Of a stretch of DNA of 47,905 nucleotides, positions 1 through 7,689 are shown piece after piece (position 1 is the stretch's first letter; the number at the start of each line of letters is the position of its first letter). This DNA is from a virus. The stretch is from the IMG/VR virus record IMGVR_UViG_3300042894_002669, positions 1-47,905 of that record. One strand, 5' to 3'. The position numbers and the translations under genes are program-made. The notes under the pieces are model-generated. The model had not been told where the DNA came from and searched no databases. It saw nothing but the letters and a program-made list of their open reading frames with translations.

Positions 1-27
1 ATTTAATAAAAATAGCTTTATCAAAAG

Positions 28-59
28 CTTGACTTGTAAAGATTTCTTTAGTATATTTG
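28..59 (+). promoter_or_regulatory. Bacteroidota-type sigma-A promoter
   Basis: TTGAC at 29-33 and TATATTTG at 52-59 match the Bacteroidota -33/-7 promoter (TTG and TAnnTTTG) with the usual spacing. It lies directly upstream of the endonuclease gene starting at 96, so that gene probably has its own host-polymerase (early) expression. Confidence 0.75.
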
Positions 60-95
60 TTAAAATAACGAGTATATTAAAGAAATTTTTATTTT

Positions 96-986
96 ATGGT
101 AGTTTGTAAAGAATGTGGTTTAGAATTTGAAACATTGGATTCATTGAGAAGACATAGGGTTCAAAAACATAAGATTAGTGCGGAACAAACATATATTGAT
201 TATATTTTGGGTGGTGTTGAACCATCATGTAAATGTGGTTGTGGAGATAAACCTAAGTATTTGGGTATTGATGTTGGTTATAGAGAATATATTAGGGGTC
301 ACGCTTCTAGGGTTAATAATAATTGGGGTCATAACCCAGATGTTTTGAAAAAATCACATGATACCCAAAGACAAATGTTTAAAGATGGTACACTTAAAAT
401 ATGGAATAAAGGTTTGACTATCGATGATGAACGTGTTAGAGATAACATAAATAAGGTTATGGCTAATCCTAATCGTGGTAAAAATATATCTAAAAAACTA
501 AAAGACATACCAAAATCTGAAGAACATAAAATAAAAATACAGAAAGCAGCTGAGTTAAGATGGTTAAACCCAGAAGAACGAGAAAAACAGTCGCATAGAT
601 TGATTGATAGGTTGGTTAAAAATAATTATAGAAATCAAAAAACAAATTTAGAGTATAGGTTTGAGGATATTTTAATTATTTTAGGTTTAAAAACTGATAT
701 AGAATATAAATATCAACACCAAGTTAGTTCAGCTATATTTGATTTTATAATATTTAATAAAAATATATTGATTGAGGTTGATGGTGATTTCCACCATTGT
801 AACCCAAATTCTAAACATAGAATACCAAAATATCCTATTCAATTTAAAACTGTTGCTAATGATTATAGAAAAAATCTTTTAGCGTTAGATAATGGGTTTA
901 AACTATTAAGATTTTGGGAAACCGATATAAACACTAAACCAGAATATGTTATTGAAGAATTAAAAAGAGAATTAGATATTGAATAA
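96..986 (+). CDS. Homing endonuclease, zinc finger plus VSR/DUF559-like nuclease
   Basis: A 296-residue protein. It opens with a C2H2-type zinc finger (C4, C7, H20, H25), followed by a second Cys-rich stretch (CKCGCG, about residues 46-51). In the middle is a NUMOD3-like DNA-binding segment (IWNKGLTIDDERV). From about residue 185 it has a VSR/DUF559-like PD-(D/E)XK nuclease fold; the motif FDFIIF...IEVDGDFHH supplies the likely catalytic Asp and Glu. Families of this design are mobile endonucleases that cut DNA lacking their own gene. It lies between a sigma-A-like promoter and a strong terminator, so it is a self-contained transcription unit. Unlike the other endonucleases here, no duplicated gene start is visible around it, but only 95 bases upstream can be seen. 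The family call is firm; its target site is unknown. Confidence 0.75.
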   Translation: MVVCKECGLEFETLDSLRRHRVQKHKISAEQTYIDYILGGVEPSCKCGCGDKPKYLGIDVGYREYIRGHASRVNNNWGHNPDVLKKSHDTQRQMFKDGTLKIWNKGLTIDDERVRDNINKVMANPNRGKNISKKLKDIPKSEEHKIKIQKAAELRWLNPEEREKQSHRLIDRLVKNNYRNQKTNLEYRFEDILIILGLKTDIEYKYQHQVSSAIFDFIIFNKNILIEVDGDFHHCNPNSKHRIPKYPIQFKTVANDYRKNLLALDNGFKLLRFWETDINTKPEYVIEELKRELDIE

Positions 987-1006
987 AACTAAAATATTTA
1001 CAATCA

Positions 1007-1031
1007 AACCCAGATTATTCTGGGTTTTTTT
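1007..1031 (+). terminator. Intrinsic terminator
   Basis: A perfect 7-bp stem, AACCCAG with CTGGGTT, encloses a 6-base loop and runs into a T tract. It closes the endonuclease transcription unit. Confidence 0.85.
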
Positions 1032-1043
1032 GGTTTTAAAAAC

Positions 1044-1055
1044 TATTTATAAATA
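1044..1055 (+). promoter_or_regulatory. T4-late-like promoter element
   Basis: TATTTATAAATA, containing the T4 late consensus TATAAATA at 1048-1055, lies directly after a terminator and 6 bases before the ATG at 1062. The same longer string, TATTTATAAATAAA, occurs before the genes at 3501 and 26028. If it acts like a T4 late promoter, transcription would start at about the start codon. It could instead be an A-rich translation leader. Confidence 0.5.
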
Positions 1056-1061
1056 AAAAAT

Positions 1062-1730
1062 ATGAGAAAATCAGATAAACTTAAAAACTTTAAGAAGGTT
1101 AATTTAATAGTTGAAAATAGATATTTAGAATCTAAAGGTGTAGTAACAGAATCGTACCATGACGAGTATGAAAAATATGAGCCAATTATGTATATTGGTG
1201 AACCTAAAACCTTTAGTAATGGTAAAACAGTTAAATATGGTGATATAGGTGAGTATATTGGTACTGAAGGTGGTGAAGAGTGTTGGGTATCTTTTCCAGC
1301 TTCTGGATTTGCGACAGTGTTTAGAAATATTAAAAAAATTGATGAACAATATTCAGAACTGGAAGAAGGTATTTTTGGTAAAATGTTTGGTGGAGACAAA
1401 GCAAATGAGAAAAATAAACAAATGGTTATTAGTGAAATATCTAAATTCAATTTTGAGTCATTATTCTACCAACCAGGTAATGGTCAAGTTTTAAGAACTG
1501 ATATAGCTGAAAAAAAAGTAGCTGATGCGACTATAGCTATGCCAACTCTTGCTAAAATACTACCTTATTTGTTTGAACTTAAGGGTGGTTATTTTTCACA
1601 CGCATATTTAGAAGTTAACGGTACTTTACATAAAGGGGTTATTCCTAGTTGTTTTGAATCGATTAGAGGTGTTAATGATATTATTAACAACCAAGAAGCT
1701 AGAAAAAGAGTAATTTCATTTTTGGATTAA
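1062..1730 (+). CDS. Hypothetical protein, probably a late gene
   Basis: A 222-residue protein with no domain I recognise. The N-terminus is basic (MRKSDKLKNFKKVN). The centre has a short beta-rich stretch with a Gly/Ser-rich run, then a charged helical region (about residues 105-130), then a mixed C-terminal part. No signal peptide or membrane segment is visible. The ATG at 1062 follows a late-promoter-like element, and the gene is closed by a terminator at 1748, so it is a single-gene unit between a mobile endonuclease and the tail-assembly genes. A structural or tail-assembly role is possible from position only. Confidence 0.7.
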   Translation: MRKSDKLKNFKKVNLIVENRYLESKGVVTESYHDEYEKYEPIMYIGEPKTFSNGKTVKYGDIGEYIGTEGGEECWVSFPASGFATVFRNIKKIDEQYSELEEGIFGKMFGGDKANEKNKQMVISEISKFNFESLFYQPGNGQVLRTDIAEKKVADATIAMPTLAKILPYLFELKGGYFSHAYLEVNGTLHKGVIPSCFESIRGVNDIINNQEARKRVISFLD

Positions 1731-1747
1731 TCTTAAAATAAAATACT

Positions 1748-1774
1748 AAAACCACTTTAACGAGTGGTTTTTTT
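1748..1774 (+). terminator. Intrinsic terminator
   Basis: An 8-bp stem, AAACCACT with AGTGGTTT, encloses a 6-base loop and is followed by a run of T. It ends the single-gene unit at 1062-1730. Confidence 0.85.
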
Positions 1775-1860
1775 ATTTATATTAGTTTCTATTTACAAAA
1801 AATCTTTAGTATCTATATTTATCATTAAAGTTATAATAATTTTAATAAAAAGTTTTAAAT

Positions 1861-3183
1861 ATGGATAAGAGGCCAAATGTATTCCCAACCAAAGAACAAG
1901 TAAACACATATCAAACAGAAGAAGCTAGAATTGCTGCGTTTGAGACTGAAAAAGCTGAAGCAACTAACGATATATATGTTAACGCTACTGCACCTAACGA
2001 TACACCAGAAGGGCATTATGATGCTGTTGAAGCTATGAGAATTCGTACACAACAACAAATTGAAGCTAAGAATAATTATGGTAAAGTACAACACCCAGAA
2101 TTATCAGAAAGGTTAATTCAAAGAGTTGAACAACCAGAACAACAAGTTGAGGACCCAAATGCTGAATTAATAAGACTTCGTGATGAACAATTAAGAATTA
2201 ATCAAGAAAATATTTTAAAATATCAACAACAAGCTAATCAAGCTAGTTCTAGAAATAATGAAAACACAGAAACAAATTCTGGTTTATACGAAACAAACCC
2301 ACAAACAAACATGAATCAAAACAATCAAAGTGGTCAAAATAATTATGTACCACCTACACCACCATCGGTTCCACCGATAAATAACACATCTAGTTATGGT
2401 CAAAATCCTTCGAATATAAATCCTTATATTCTTGAGATAAGTCAACCTAATTATAACGCTCCATTTGATGTGATTCCATTACCATCACAAGGTAAATTAT
2501 ACGCAAATAAAAGACCTAACATCAAAGTTGCTTATATGACAACTGCTGATGAGAATATATTAACTAGCCCTAACTTATTAGCTAGTGGTGAGTTTTTGGA
2601 GATTCTTATTAATAGAAAAATACTTGAACCAACACTTAGATATAGAGATTTAACTATTGGAGATAGAAATGCTATTATGATTTGGTTAAGAGCAACTGGT
2701 TATGGTGAGATGTATCCAGTTACAATATATGACGAGAAAAACAATCCTTTTGAAACAGATATCAATTTACAAAATCTTAAAACAAAAAACTTAGGTGCTG
2801 AACCAACTATTGAAGGGTTGTTTGATTTTGTATTACCATTAACAAAAAATAAAATTAAATTTAAATTTTTAACATGTGGTGATATTGATGATATTGAAAG
2901 AAGAGTTGAAATGGATAAACAAAATAACATACCAGTTGATAATACAACAACTTATACACTTGAGAGAATCATTGTTGAAGTAAATGGTGATAGAAATGCA
3001 AATATGATTTCAGATTTTGTATCAACACTTAGAATTGGTGATGGACAATCTTTAATGGAATACATAACAAGTATTGAGAGTGGCATTGACCTAAATATCA
3101 ATGTTACGACCCCAGGGGGAGGGTCTGTGGCCACCTTTCTTCCGCTTAACATGCGATTTTTTTGGCCTAACAGCAAACTATAA
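1861..3183 (+). CDS. T4 gp26-like baseplate hub / tail assembly chaperone-like protein, N-terminal product
   Basis: A 440-residue protein. Residues 1 to about 190 are low-complexity and rich in Gln, Asn and Pro. From about residue 200 there is a compact domain starting PFDVIPLPSQGKLY and continuing through TTADENILTSPNLL, DLTIGDRNAIMIWLR and FKFLTCGDIDDIE. I recognise this pattern from the T4 base plate (gp26-type, PF12322) family. The ORF stops at 3183, within 20 bases of a T7 run. In the +1 frame an open region continues with a helical domain (entry at 3101), so a longer shifted product is likely. Its place just upstream of the tape measure gene is where phages usually encode the tail assembly chaperone pair made by frameshifting. 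Family call moderate; chaperone role inferred. Confidence 0.65.
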   Translation: MDKRPNVFPTKEQVNTYQTEEARIAAFETEKAEATNDIYVNATAPNDTPEGHYDAVEAMRIRTQQQIEAKNNYGKVQHPELSERLIQRVEQPEQQVEDPNAELIRLRDEQLRINQENILKYQQQANQASSRNNENTETNSGLYETNPQTNMNQNNQSGQNNYVPPTPPSVPPINNTSSYGQNPSNINPYILEISQPNYNAPFDVIPLPSQGKLYANKRPNIKVAYMTTADENILTSPNLLASGEFLEILINRKILEPTLRYRDLTIGDRNAIMIWLRATGYGEMYPVTIYDEKNNPFETDINLQNLKTKNLGAEPTIEGLFDFVLPLTKNKIKFKFLTCGDIDDIERRVEMDKQNNIPVDNTTTYTLERIIVEVNGDRNANMISDFVSTLRIGDGQSLMEYITSIESGIDLNINVTTPGGGSVATFLPLNMRFFWPNSKL

Positions 3184-3442
3184 GATTCCACTTTTAGAAG
3201 AAGTTTGGATTTGTACTCAACACATGAAGAATATGACATATTTAGATGTGATGGCAATGCCGACTTACGAAAGAAGGTATTACTTAGGTATGCTTACAAG
3301 AGAATTCGAAAGAAAAGAAGAAGCGATAGAAGAAGCTAAAGAGCAAACAACTACTAGTGGTGGTAAAGGTTCTAGAACTTCTAAGGTATCGGGTCAACAA
3401 TTAAAATCAAAAATGAAAACTGGTGAAATACCACTTAAATAA
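3101..3442 (+). CDS. Frameshifted C-terminal extension of the gp26-like / tail chaperone gene
   Basis: This is an open frame at +1 relative to the gene starting at 1861, overlapping its last 83 bases. An ATG exists at 3101, but residues before about 22 read as the out-of-frame shadow of the upstream gene. The meaningful part starts near ANYKIPLLEEVW and continues with YLDVMAMPTYERRYYLGML, then a basic, low-complexity tail. The pattern of a predicted helix, a Met/Pro loop and an R-x-[FY]-Y motif is common in the C-terminal halves of baseplate-hub or tail-chaperone genes. Removing one base from the T7 run at 3157-3163 joins both frames into one protein of roughly 530 residues. Expression could be by ribosomal +1/-2 frameshift, polymerase slippage or separate initiation; a sequencing error is the dull alternative. 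Confidence 0.6.
   Translation: MLRPQGEGLWPPFFRLTCDFFGLTANYKIPLLEEVWICTQHMKNMTYLDVMAMPTYERRYYLGMLTREFERKEEAIEEAKEQTTTSGGKGSRTSKVSGQQLKSKMKTGEIPLK
3108..3163 (+). promoter_or_regulatory. Candidate recoding signal (hairpin, GGAGG and T7 slip run)
   Basis: A small hairpin, GACCC (3108-3112) with GGGTC (3121-3125), contains a GGAGG core at 3118-3122. About 30 bases further on is a T7 run at 3157-3163. The patch is unusually GC-rich for this genome and lies within the two-frame overlap. Internal SD-like sequences are known stimulators of recoding, but this spacing is longer than in classic cases. Confidence 0.4.
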
Positions 3443-3443
3443 T

Positions 3444-3474
3444 AAAATCCCCAAGTTATGGGGATTTTTGTTTT
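3444..3474 (+). terminator. Intrinsic terminator
   Basis: A 9-bp stem, AAAATCCCC with GGGGATTTT, with a 7-base loop, followed by T-rich sequence. It separates the chaperone-like pair from the gene at 3501. Confidence 0.85.
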
Positions 3475-3480
3475 AACAGA

Positions 3481-3492
3481 TATTTATAAATA
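3481..3492 (+). promoter_or_regulatory. T4-late-like promoter element
   Basis: TATTTATAAATA with TATAAATA at 3485-3492, 8 bases before the ATG at 3501 and just after a terminator. It is identical over 14 bases to the element before the gene at 1062. Confidence 0.5.
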
Positions 3493-3500
3493 AAATTAAT

Positions 3501-4949
3501 ATGAAAGTTAAACTAACAGAAACACAATACAAAGCGTTAGAGAAATTTATAGATGAAGCGAGAACAGCTGAATCACCAACATCATTGAAAAATTTATTTA
3601 ATGATAATCCAAACGCTAAATATTTTACCGTTGTTCAAAGGTTGAAAGGTGGTAATGATTCTGAATATCCTTTTGAAATATTTACACAAAATGGACATAA
3701 AGGTGTTAAAGATATCAGTATTGTTGGTAAGACAAAAGGTTGTGAAACCGATTTACGTCCAGATACTATGTTATATGGTACTTCTTTTTCACTATCATTT
3801 GGTTCTTGTGGTATTAGAAATATAAATAATGTTATTGGTGTTAAATTATATGGTGATGAAGCTTCATTAAAATCTGAAAAACCATTAGATTCAATAGAAT
3901 TAGAGCATGAATTAGATAATACTACTCAAGAATTAGCTGATAAGTATTATGATATGTTAAAAAATGTTGAGGTTGGAAGACAAATTTATATTGATAGTAA
4001 AAACAAATGGGATGGTATTGTAGTATCGAAAAGACCAGAAAGTATTAGTATTGAGTTATATAAACATGGAATACCTATTAATGAAGCTGATGATAATTCT
4101 GATATGGAATGGAATGTACAACCAGATGAACCTAAAAAAACCAAAGAAAAAACTAAACCAAAGAAAAAAGGTGTTATTTTAACATTGGATTTATCTTCAA
4201 ATCCTTTTTATATTGAGAATAATAAATTAATGCTTAAAGGTGTATCATTCGATAGTGAAACTAATAAAAAAAGCGAATTTGTTGTACAAGTCGATAAGTT
4301 TAATACTAATACTGCTCAAACTAAACCAGAAGCTAATCCAGAGTTAGAACCAGAAACCCCTCAAGATGTTAAATCAGATGAGGAATTAAGAAAAGAGGCT
4401 AAAGCTGCTTATGAATTGATATTAAACGACCCATTACTAAAAAAGGCTTTTTATAAAAAACCAAGCTTCTGGAATCTATTTGTTGCTGAATTAAAAGGTA
4501 AGAAAGCAATTGGTAAGGGAATTTTACCAACACTTCAATTATTAAATAGATATGGAACAAATAAATTAAATGATGAACTTGATGCTGAATTTATTCAAGG
4601 TAAAAGTGTGTCGTTTCAAACATATGGAAAACCGTATACAATTAATGTTGAAGATAAGGTATTCCAATTAGATGCTGGTAAAATTTATAAGGCTGTTGTT
4701 AGAAATTATAAAACTGGTGATAATTTTTATGTTTTAGATTCTAAAGAAGGTAATGGAAATGGTTATAAGTTATATATTAAATCTAAAACAGAAGTTCCAG
4801 ATGTTTATAGATGTGAACTAATTAGATATATTAGAAAAGCAAATAATGAAATCAAAGAATATAATCACCAAGGTGATGTGTATATAAAATTAGAAAAGAA
4901 AAGTGATGGTTATAAATCATTATCTCAATCTGAAGAAAACCCTAAATAA
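3501..4949 (+). CDS. Hypothetical protein preceding the tape measure gene
   Basis: A 482-residue protein, not recognised. Residues 1 to about 190 look globular and mixed alpha/beta. A Lys-rich spacer (around residue 215, EPKKTKEKTKPKKKG) leads to a short beta-rich part, and a Pro/Glu-rich linker (about 272-295) leads to a C-terminal globular segment with several Tyr/Lys-rich strands. No signal peptide or membrane helix. It starts after a late-promoter-like element and ends only 7 bases before the tape measure gene, so the two are probably co-transcribed. A role in tail assembly is likely from position only. Confidence 0.7.
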   Translation: MKVKLTETQYKALEKFIDEARTAESPTSLKNLFNDNPNAKYFTVVQRLKGGNDSEYPFEIFTQNGHKGVKDISIVGKTKGCETDLRPDTMLYGTSFSLSFGSCGIRNINNVIGVKLYGDEASLKSEKPLDSIELEHELDNTTQELADKYYDMLKNVEVGRQIYIDSKNKWDGIVVSKRPESISIELYKHGIPINEADDNSDMEWNVQPDEPKKTKEKTKPKKKGVILTLDLSSNPFYIENNKLMLKGVSFDSETNKKSEFVVQVDKFNTNTAQTKPEANPELEPETPQDVKSDEELRKEAKAAYELILNDPLLKKAFYKKPSFWNLFVAELKGKKAIGKGILPTLQLLNRYGTNKLNDELDAEFIQGKSVSFQTYGKPYTINVEDKVFQLDAGKIYKAVVRNYKTGDNFYVLDSKEGNGNGYKLYIKSKTEVPDVYRCELIRYIRKANNEIKEYNHQGDVYIKLEKKSDGYKSLSQSEENPK

Positions 4950-4956
4950 ATAAATT

Positions 4957-7431
4957 ATGGCATTAACCCCAGACCAAGTAAAACAGCTTGTTGAATTATT
5001 AAAAGAACAAGCTAGACAACAACAAGAGATTAATAGTGGTATTGATGGATATTTAGAAGGTTTAAAGAAAGCTAAAGCCGTACAAGAAACTATCAATGCT
5101 AATAGGAAGATAGAAGCTGATTTATTAAAGCAAACACAAAAAGGTACAAAAGCTGAGAGAGATATTGCACAACAAAAATTAGACTTACTTAAAGGACAAA
5201 CAGAAGAATTAGTAGAACAAGGGATTATCTTAAGAAAAAACCTTGCTGAGGCTAATAAGTTGAGAATGTCTTTTGCTGCAATGGGTGCTAGTGCATTAAA
5301 AGGATTTAATAAATTACCAGGTTTAATTGATAATTCTTTTGGTAAGTTGAAATCATTCGGATTGTTTGAAATGGATAAGGCCATTAAGCAATCTGCCTTG
5401 GATATGGGTAAATTTGGTGCAAATACCAAAGCTTTATCAACTTCTATTAGAGACACTGCATTAGTAACTAATCAGTGGGGTATGGGTGTTAAAGAGTTAT
5501 CTAAACTCCAATCATCTTTTAGTGAAGAATTAGGTAGAACCGTTATGATGGGTAATGAAGGTTTGGAAGCTGTATCTGCAATGGCAGCTGCTACTGGATT
5601 AGGTGTTGAGGGTGCAGCTAAGTTAACAGCTGAAATGGACAACCAAGGCTTATCTGCTAAACGAACTGCTGAATACATGGAGCAAACCATGAACGATACC
5701 GCTAAGATGGGTATAAACGCTTCTAAAGTGGTTAAAAATATCCAGAACAACATGAAGATGCTTAATAAGTATAACTTCAAGGGTGGTGTTAAAGGATTAG
5801 CTAAGATGGCTCAAACAACATCTAAATTAGGTGTTGATATGAACTTTGTTGCTGGAATGGCTGATAAGTTATTTGATATTGAGGGTGCTGTTGATATGTC
5901 TGCACAATTACAAGTTATGGGTGGTGAATGGGCTGAATTGGCTGACCCGTTTAAATTGATGTATATGGCTCGTAATGACATGGAAGGTTTAACTGAAGCT
6001 ATGGGACATGCCGCTGCTTCTGCTGCTCATTTCAATGCTAAAACTGGTGAGTTCGAGATATCTAGTCTTGAGATGCATAAATTACGTAAAATAGCTGAAC
6101 AAACTGGAGTTTCTTATGAAGAATTAGCAACTGCTGGTAAGAATGCTGCTAAATTTACTAAAATTAAAAGTCAAATTGGTTTTAGTATGGGTACTGGTAA
6201 GGAAAATGAAGAAATGAAAGAATTCTTGATGAATACAGCCCAATTAGATAAAGATGGAAAAGCATTTATTATTGATATGAAGGGTGATACCAAATTATTA
6301 AGTGAGTTAGGTGCTGGTGGTGATACTTTGATTAAAGCTGAAATGGCCAATAAAGCAACATTAGCTGAAAGGGCTAAAGCTGCAACTAGTTTTGATGAAA
6401 AAATAACCAATCTAATCAATATGGTAAAAACAACTATGTTACCAATTATTGATGGTATTGATGAAGTATTAGGACCATTGGTTGAGAATCTATTTAGTAA
6501 AGATTCAACTGAAGCATTCAAAGATTTAGGTAAAGAGATTGGTGGTTTTGTTAAAAGTGGTCTTGAAATGATTAAACCTTTGGCTGAAATGGCATTAAAT
6601 TTAGGACCTAAAGGTTTATTATATACCTTTTTAGGTGGTAAGGCACTTCAATGGATAGCTGATAAAGCAACTTGGTTTGCTAATGGGTTGATATTAGCTC
6701 AAGGTTTTAATATGGGTTCTAGTGGTAAAGGTGGTTTATCTTCAATGGGTGGTATGTTAAATTTAAGTAAAGGTAATCTTATGAAAGCTGGTGGTCTAGG
6801 TATTGCTGGTGCCGCTGTTGGTATGGGTACAGATTATTTGGTTGAGAATCAAAGAAAAAAAGGTAATGAAAAAACTGCTGACGCTATAAATGTTGGTGGT
6901 TCTATGGCTTCTGGTGCTTTGACTGGTGCTGCTATTGGGTCTTTAGTACCAGTTATAGGTACTGTAGTTGGTGGTATTGTAGGTGGTCTTATTGGTGGTG
7001 GAAAAGCTTTATTTGATAATTCACAAGAACCTCAACATGACGCTTTGTTCGGTTCTCCAATTCATGATGGTTTAGCCCATGGTAAAAATTTAGGTTCTGA
7101 TTTCTCTAAAAAAAGAGGAATAGTACAAGGTGGTAAAATAACTCCAATTGATAATAAAGATGATTTGTTAGCTATGAAACCTGGTGGTGGGATAATGGAT
7201 GGTATTTTTAGTGCCGCTAAAGACATGTTAGGTATTGGTCCTAAGAAATTTCATATAACATATGGAGATATTCAATTTAAATTTGATGACCTGGTTGTTA
7301 AAACATCTGGTGGTGATACCAAAGTTATTGGTAAAGACTTGTTGGAAAATCCACAATTTACTAGAGATATTACTAGAATGATTCATGTTGAAACTAAAAA
7401 AGCTATAAATGGTGGTAAGTTAAAAGGTTAA
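4957..7431 (+). CDS. Tail tape measure protein
   Basis: An 824-residue protein. Residues 1 to about 100 form a strongly helical, Gln/Lys/Glu-rich coiled coil. The centre is Ala/Met/Gly-rich and helical, with many KxxxMG-type repeats. Residues about 600-690 contain glycine-rich hydrophobic stretches (for example GIAGAAVGMGTDYLV and AAIGSLVPVIGTVVGGIVGG) typical of the membrane-active part of tape measures. The protein sets tail length and is ejected ahead of the DNA. By the usual rule of about 0.15 nm per residue the tail would be roughly 120 nm, which is an inference. It follows the chaperone-like gene pair, as in many tailed phages. Confidence 0.8.
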   Translation: MALTPDQVKQLVELLKEQARQQQEINSGIDGYLEGLKKAKAVQETINANRKIEADLLKQTQKGTKAERDIAQQKLDLLKGQTEELVEQGIILRKNLAEANKLRMSFAAMGASALKGFNKLPGLIDNSFGKLKSFGLFEMDKAIKQSALDMGKFGANTKALSTSIRDTALVTNQWGMGVKELSKLQSSFSEELGRTVMMGNEGLEAVSAMAAATGLGVEGAAKLTAEMDNQGLSAKRTAEYMEQTMNDTAKMGINASKVVKNIQNNMKMLNKYNFKGGVKGLAKMAQTTSKLGVDMNFVAGMADKLFDIEGAVDMSAQLQVMGGEWAELADPFKLMYMARNDMEGLTEAMGHAAASAAHFNAKTGEFEISSLEMHKLRKIAEQTGVSYEELATAGKNAAKFTKIKSQIGFSMGTGKENEEMKEFLMNTAQLDKDGKAFIIDMKGDTKLLSELGAGGDTLIKAEMANKATLAERAKAATSFDEKITNLINMVKTTMLPIIDGIDEVLGPLVENLFSKDSTEAFKDLGKEIGGFVKSGLEMIKPLAEMALNLGPKGLLYTFLGGKALQWIADKATWFANGLILAQGFNMGSSGKGGLSSMGGMLNLSKGNLMKAGGLGIAGAAVGMGTDYLVENQRKKGNEKTADAINVGGSMASGALTGAAIGSLVPVIGTVVGGIVGGLIGGGKALFDNSQEPQHDALFGSPIHDGLAHGKNLGSDFSKKRGIVQGGKITPIDNKDDLLAMKPGGGIMDGIFSAAKDMLGIGPKKFHITYGDIQFKFDDLVVKTSGGDTKVIGKDLLENPQFTRDITRMIHVETKKAINGGKLKG

Positions 7432-7475
7432 TAATTAGTTGGTTATAAAATATTTTAAAAATAAATTAACTTTTT

Positions 7476-7507
7476 CTTGACAAACGAATTAAAACACGGT
7501 ATATTTG
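7476..7507 (+). promoter_or_regulatory. Bacteroidota-type sigma-A promoter
   Basis: TTGAC at 7477-7481 and TATATTTG at 7500-7507 with an 18-base spacer. No gene begins for 180 bases downstream, and a terminator follows about 70 bases later, so it may drive a short RNA. Confidence 0.75.
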
Positions 7508-7512
7508 CAATA

Positions 7513-7603
7513 TAATTATTGTATAAATAATAATATATAATATAAATAATATATAAATAATATTAATTATAATATTAAAAAGACATTTTTTATGTCTTTT
7601 TTT
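7513..7603 (+). ncRNA. Candidate short AT-rich RNA between promoter and terminator
   Basis: The interval from the expected start of the 7476-7507 promoter to the terminator at 7577-7603 is about 90 bases. It has no start codon with a useful ORF and is almost only A and T, with three TATAAATA copies (7522, 7541, 7552). It could be a small RNA or a stacked promoter region. No known RNA family is recognised. Confidence 0.3.
7577..7603 (+). terminator. Intrinsic terminator
   Basis: Stem AAAAAGACAT with ATGTCTTTTT, 5-base loop, then T run. It ends transcription from the tape measure gene and from the promoter at 7476. Confidence 0.8.
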
Positions 7604-7664
7604 ATTTATATATAGATTGAAAATCTTACAAGCATTTATTTTGGTAAAAATTGGACTAGTTTAG

Positions 7665-7680
7665 TATTTATATATAAATA
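7665..7680 (+). promoter_or_regulatory. T4-late-like promoter element
   Basis: TATTTATATATAAATA with TATAAATA at 7673-7680, 9 bases before the ATG at 7690. It would start the long baseplate operon. Confidence 0.5.
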
Positions 7681-7689
7681 AATTAATTT

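Noticed and set aside
3101-3442. Independent small gene starting at the ATG at 3101
   Set aside because: The first 20 or so residues read as a shadow of the upstream frame, and recognisable sequence begins only near the T7 run; kept as an extension, with separate initiation left open.
4920-5456. Antisense gene opposite the tape measure
   Set aside because: It has no promoter or leader and mirrors the codon pattern of a clear sense gene; other minus-strand ORFs in the window look the same.
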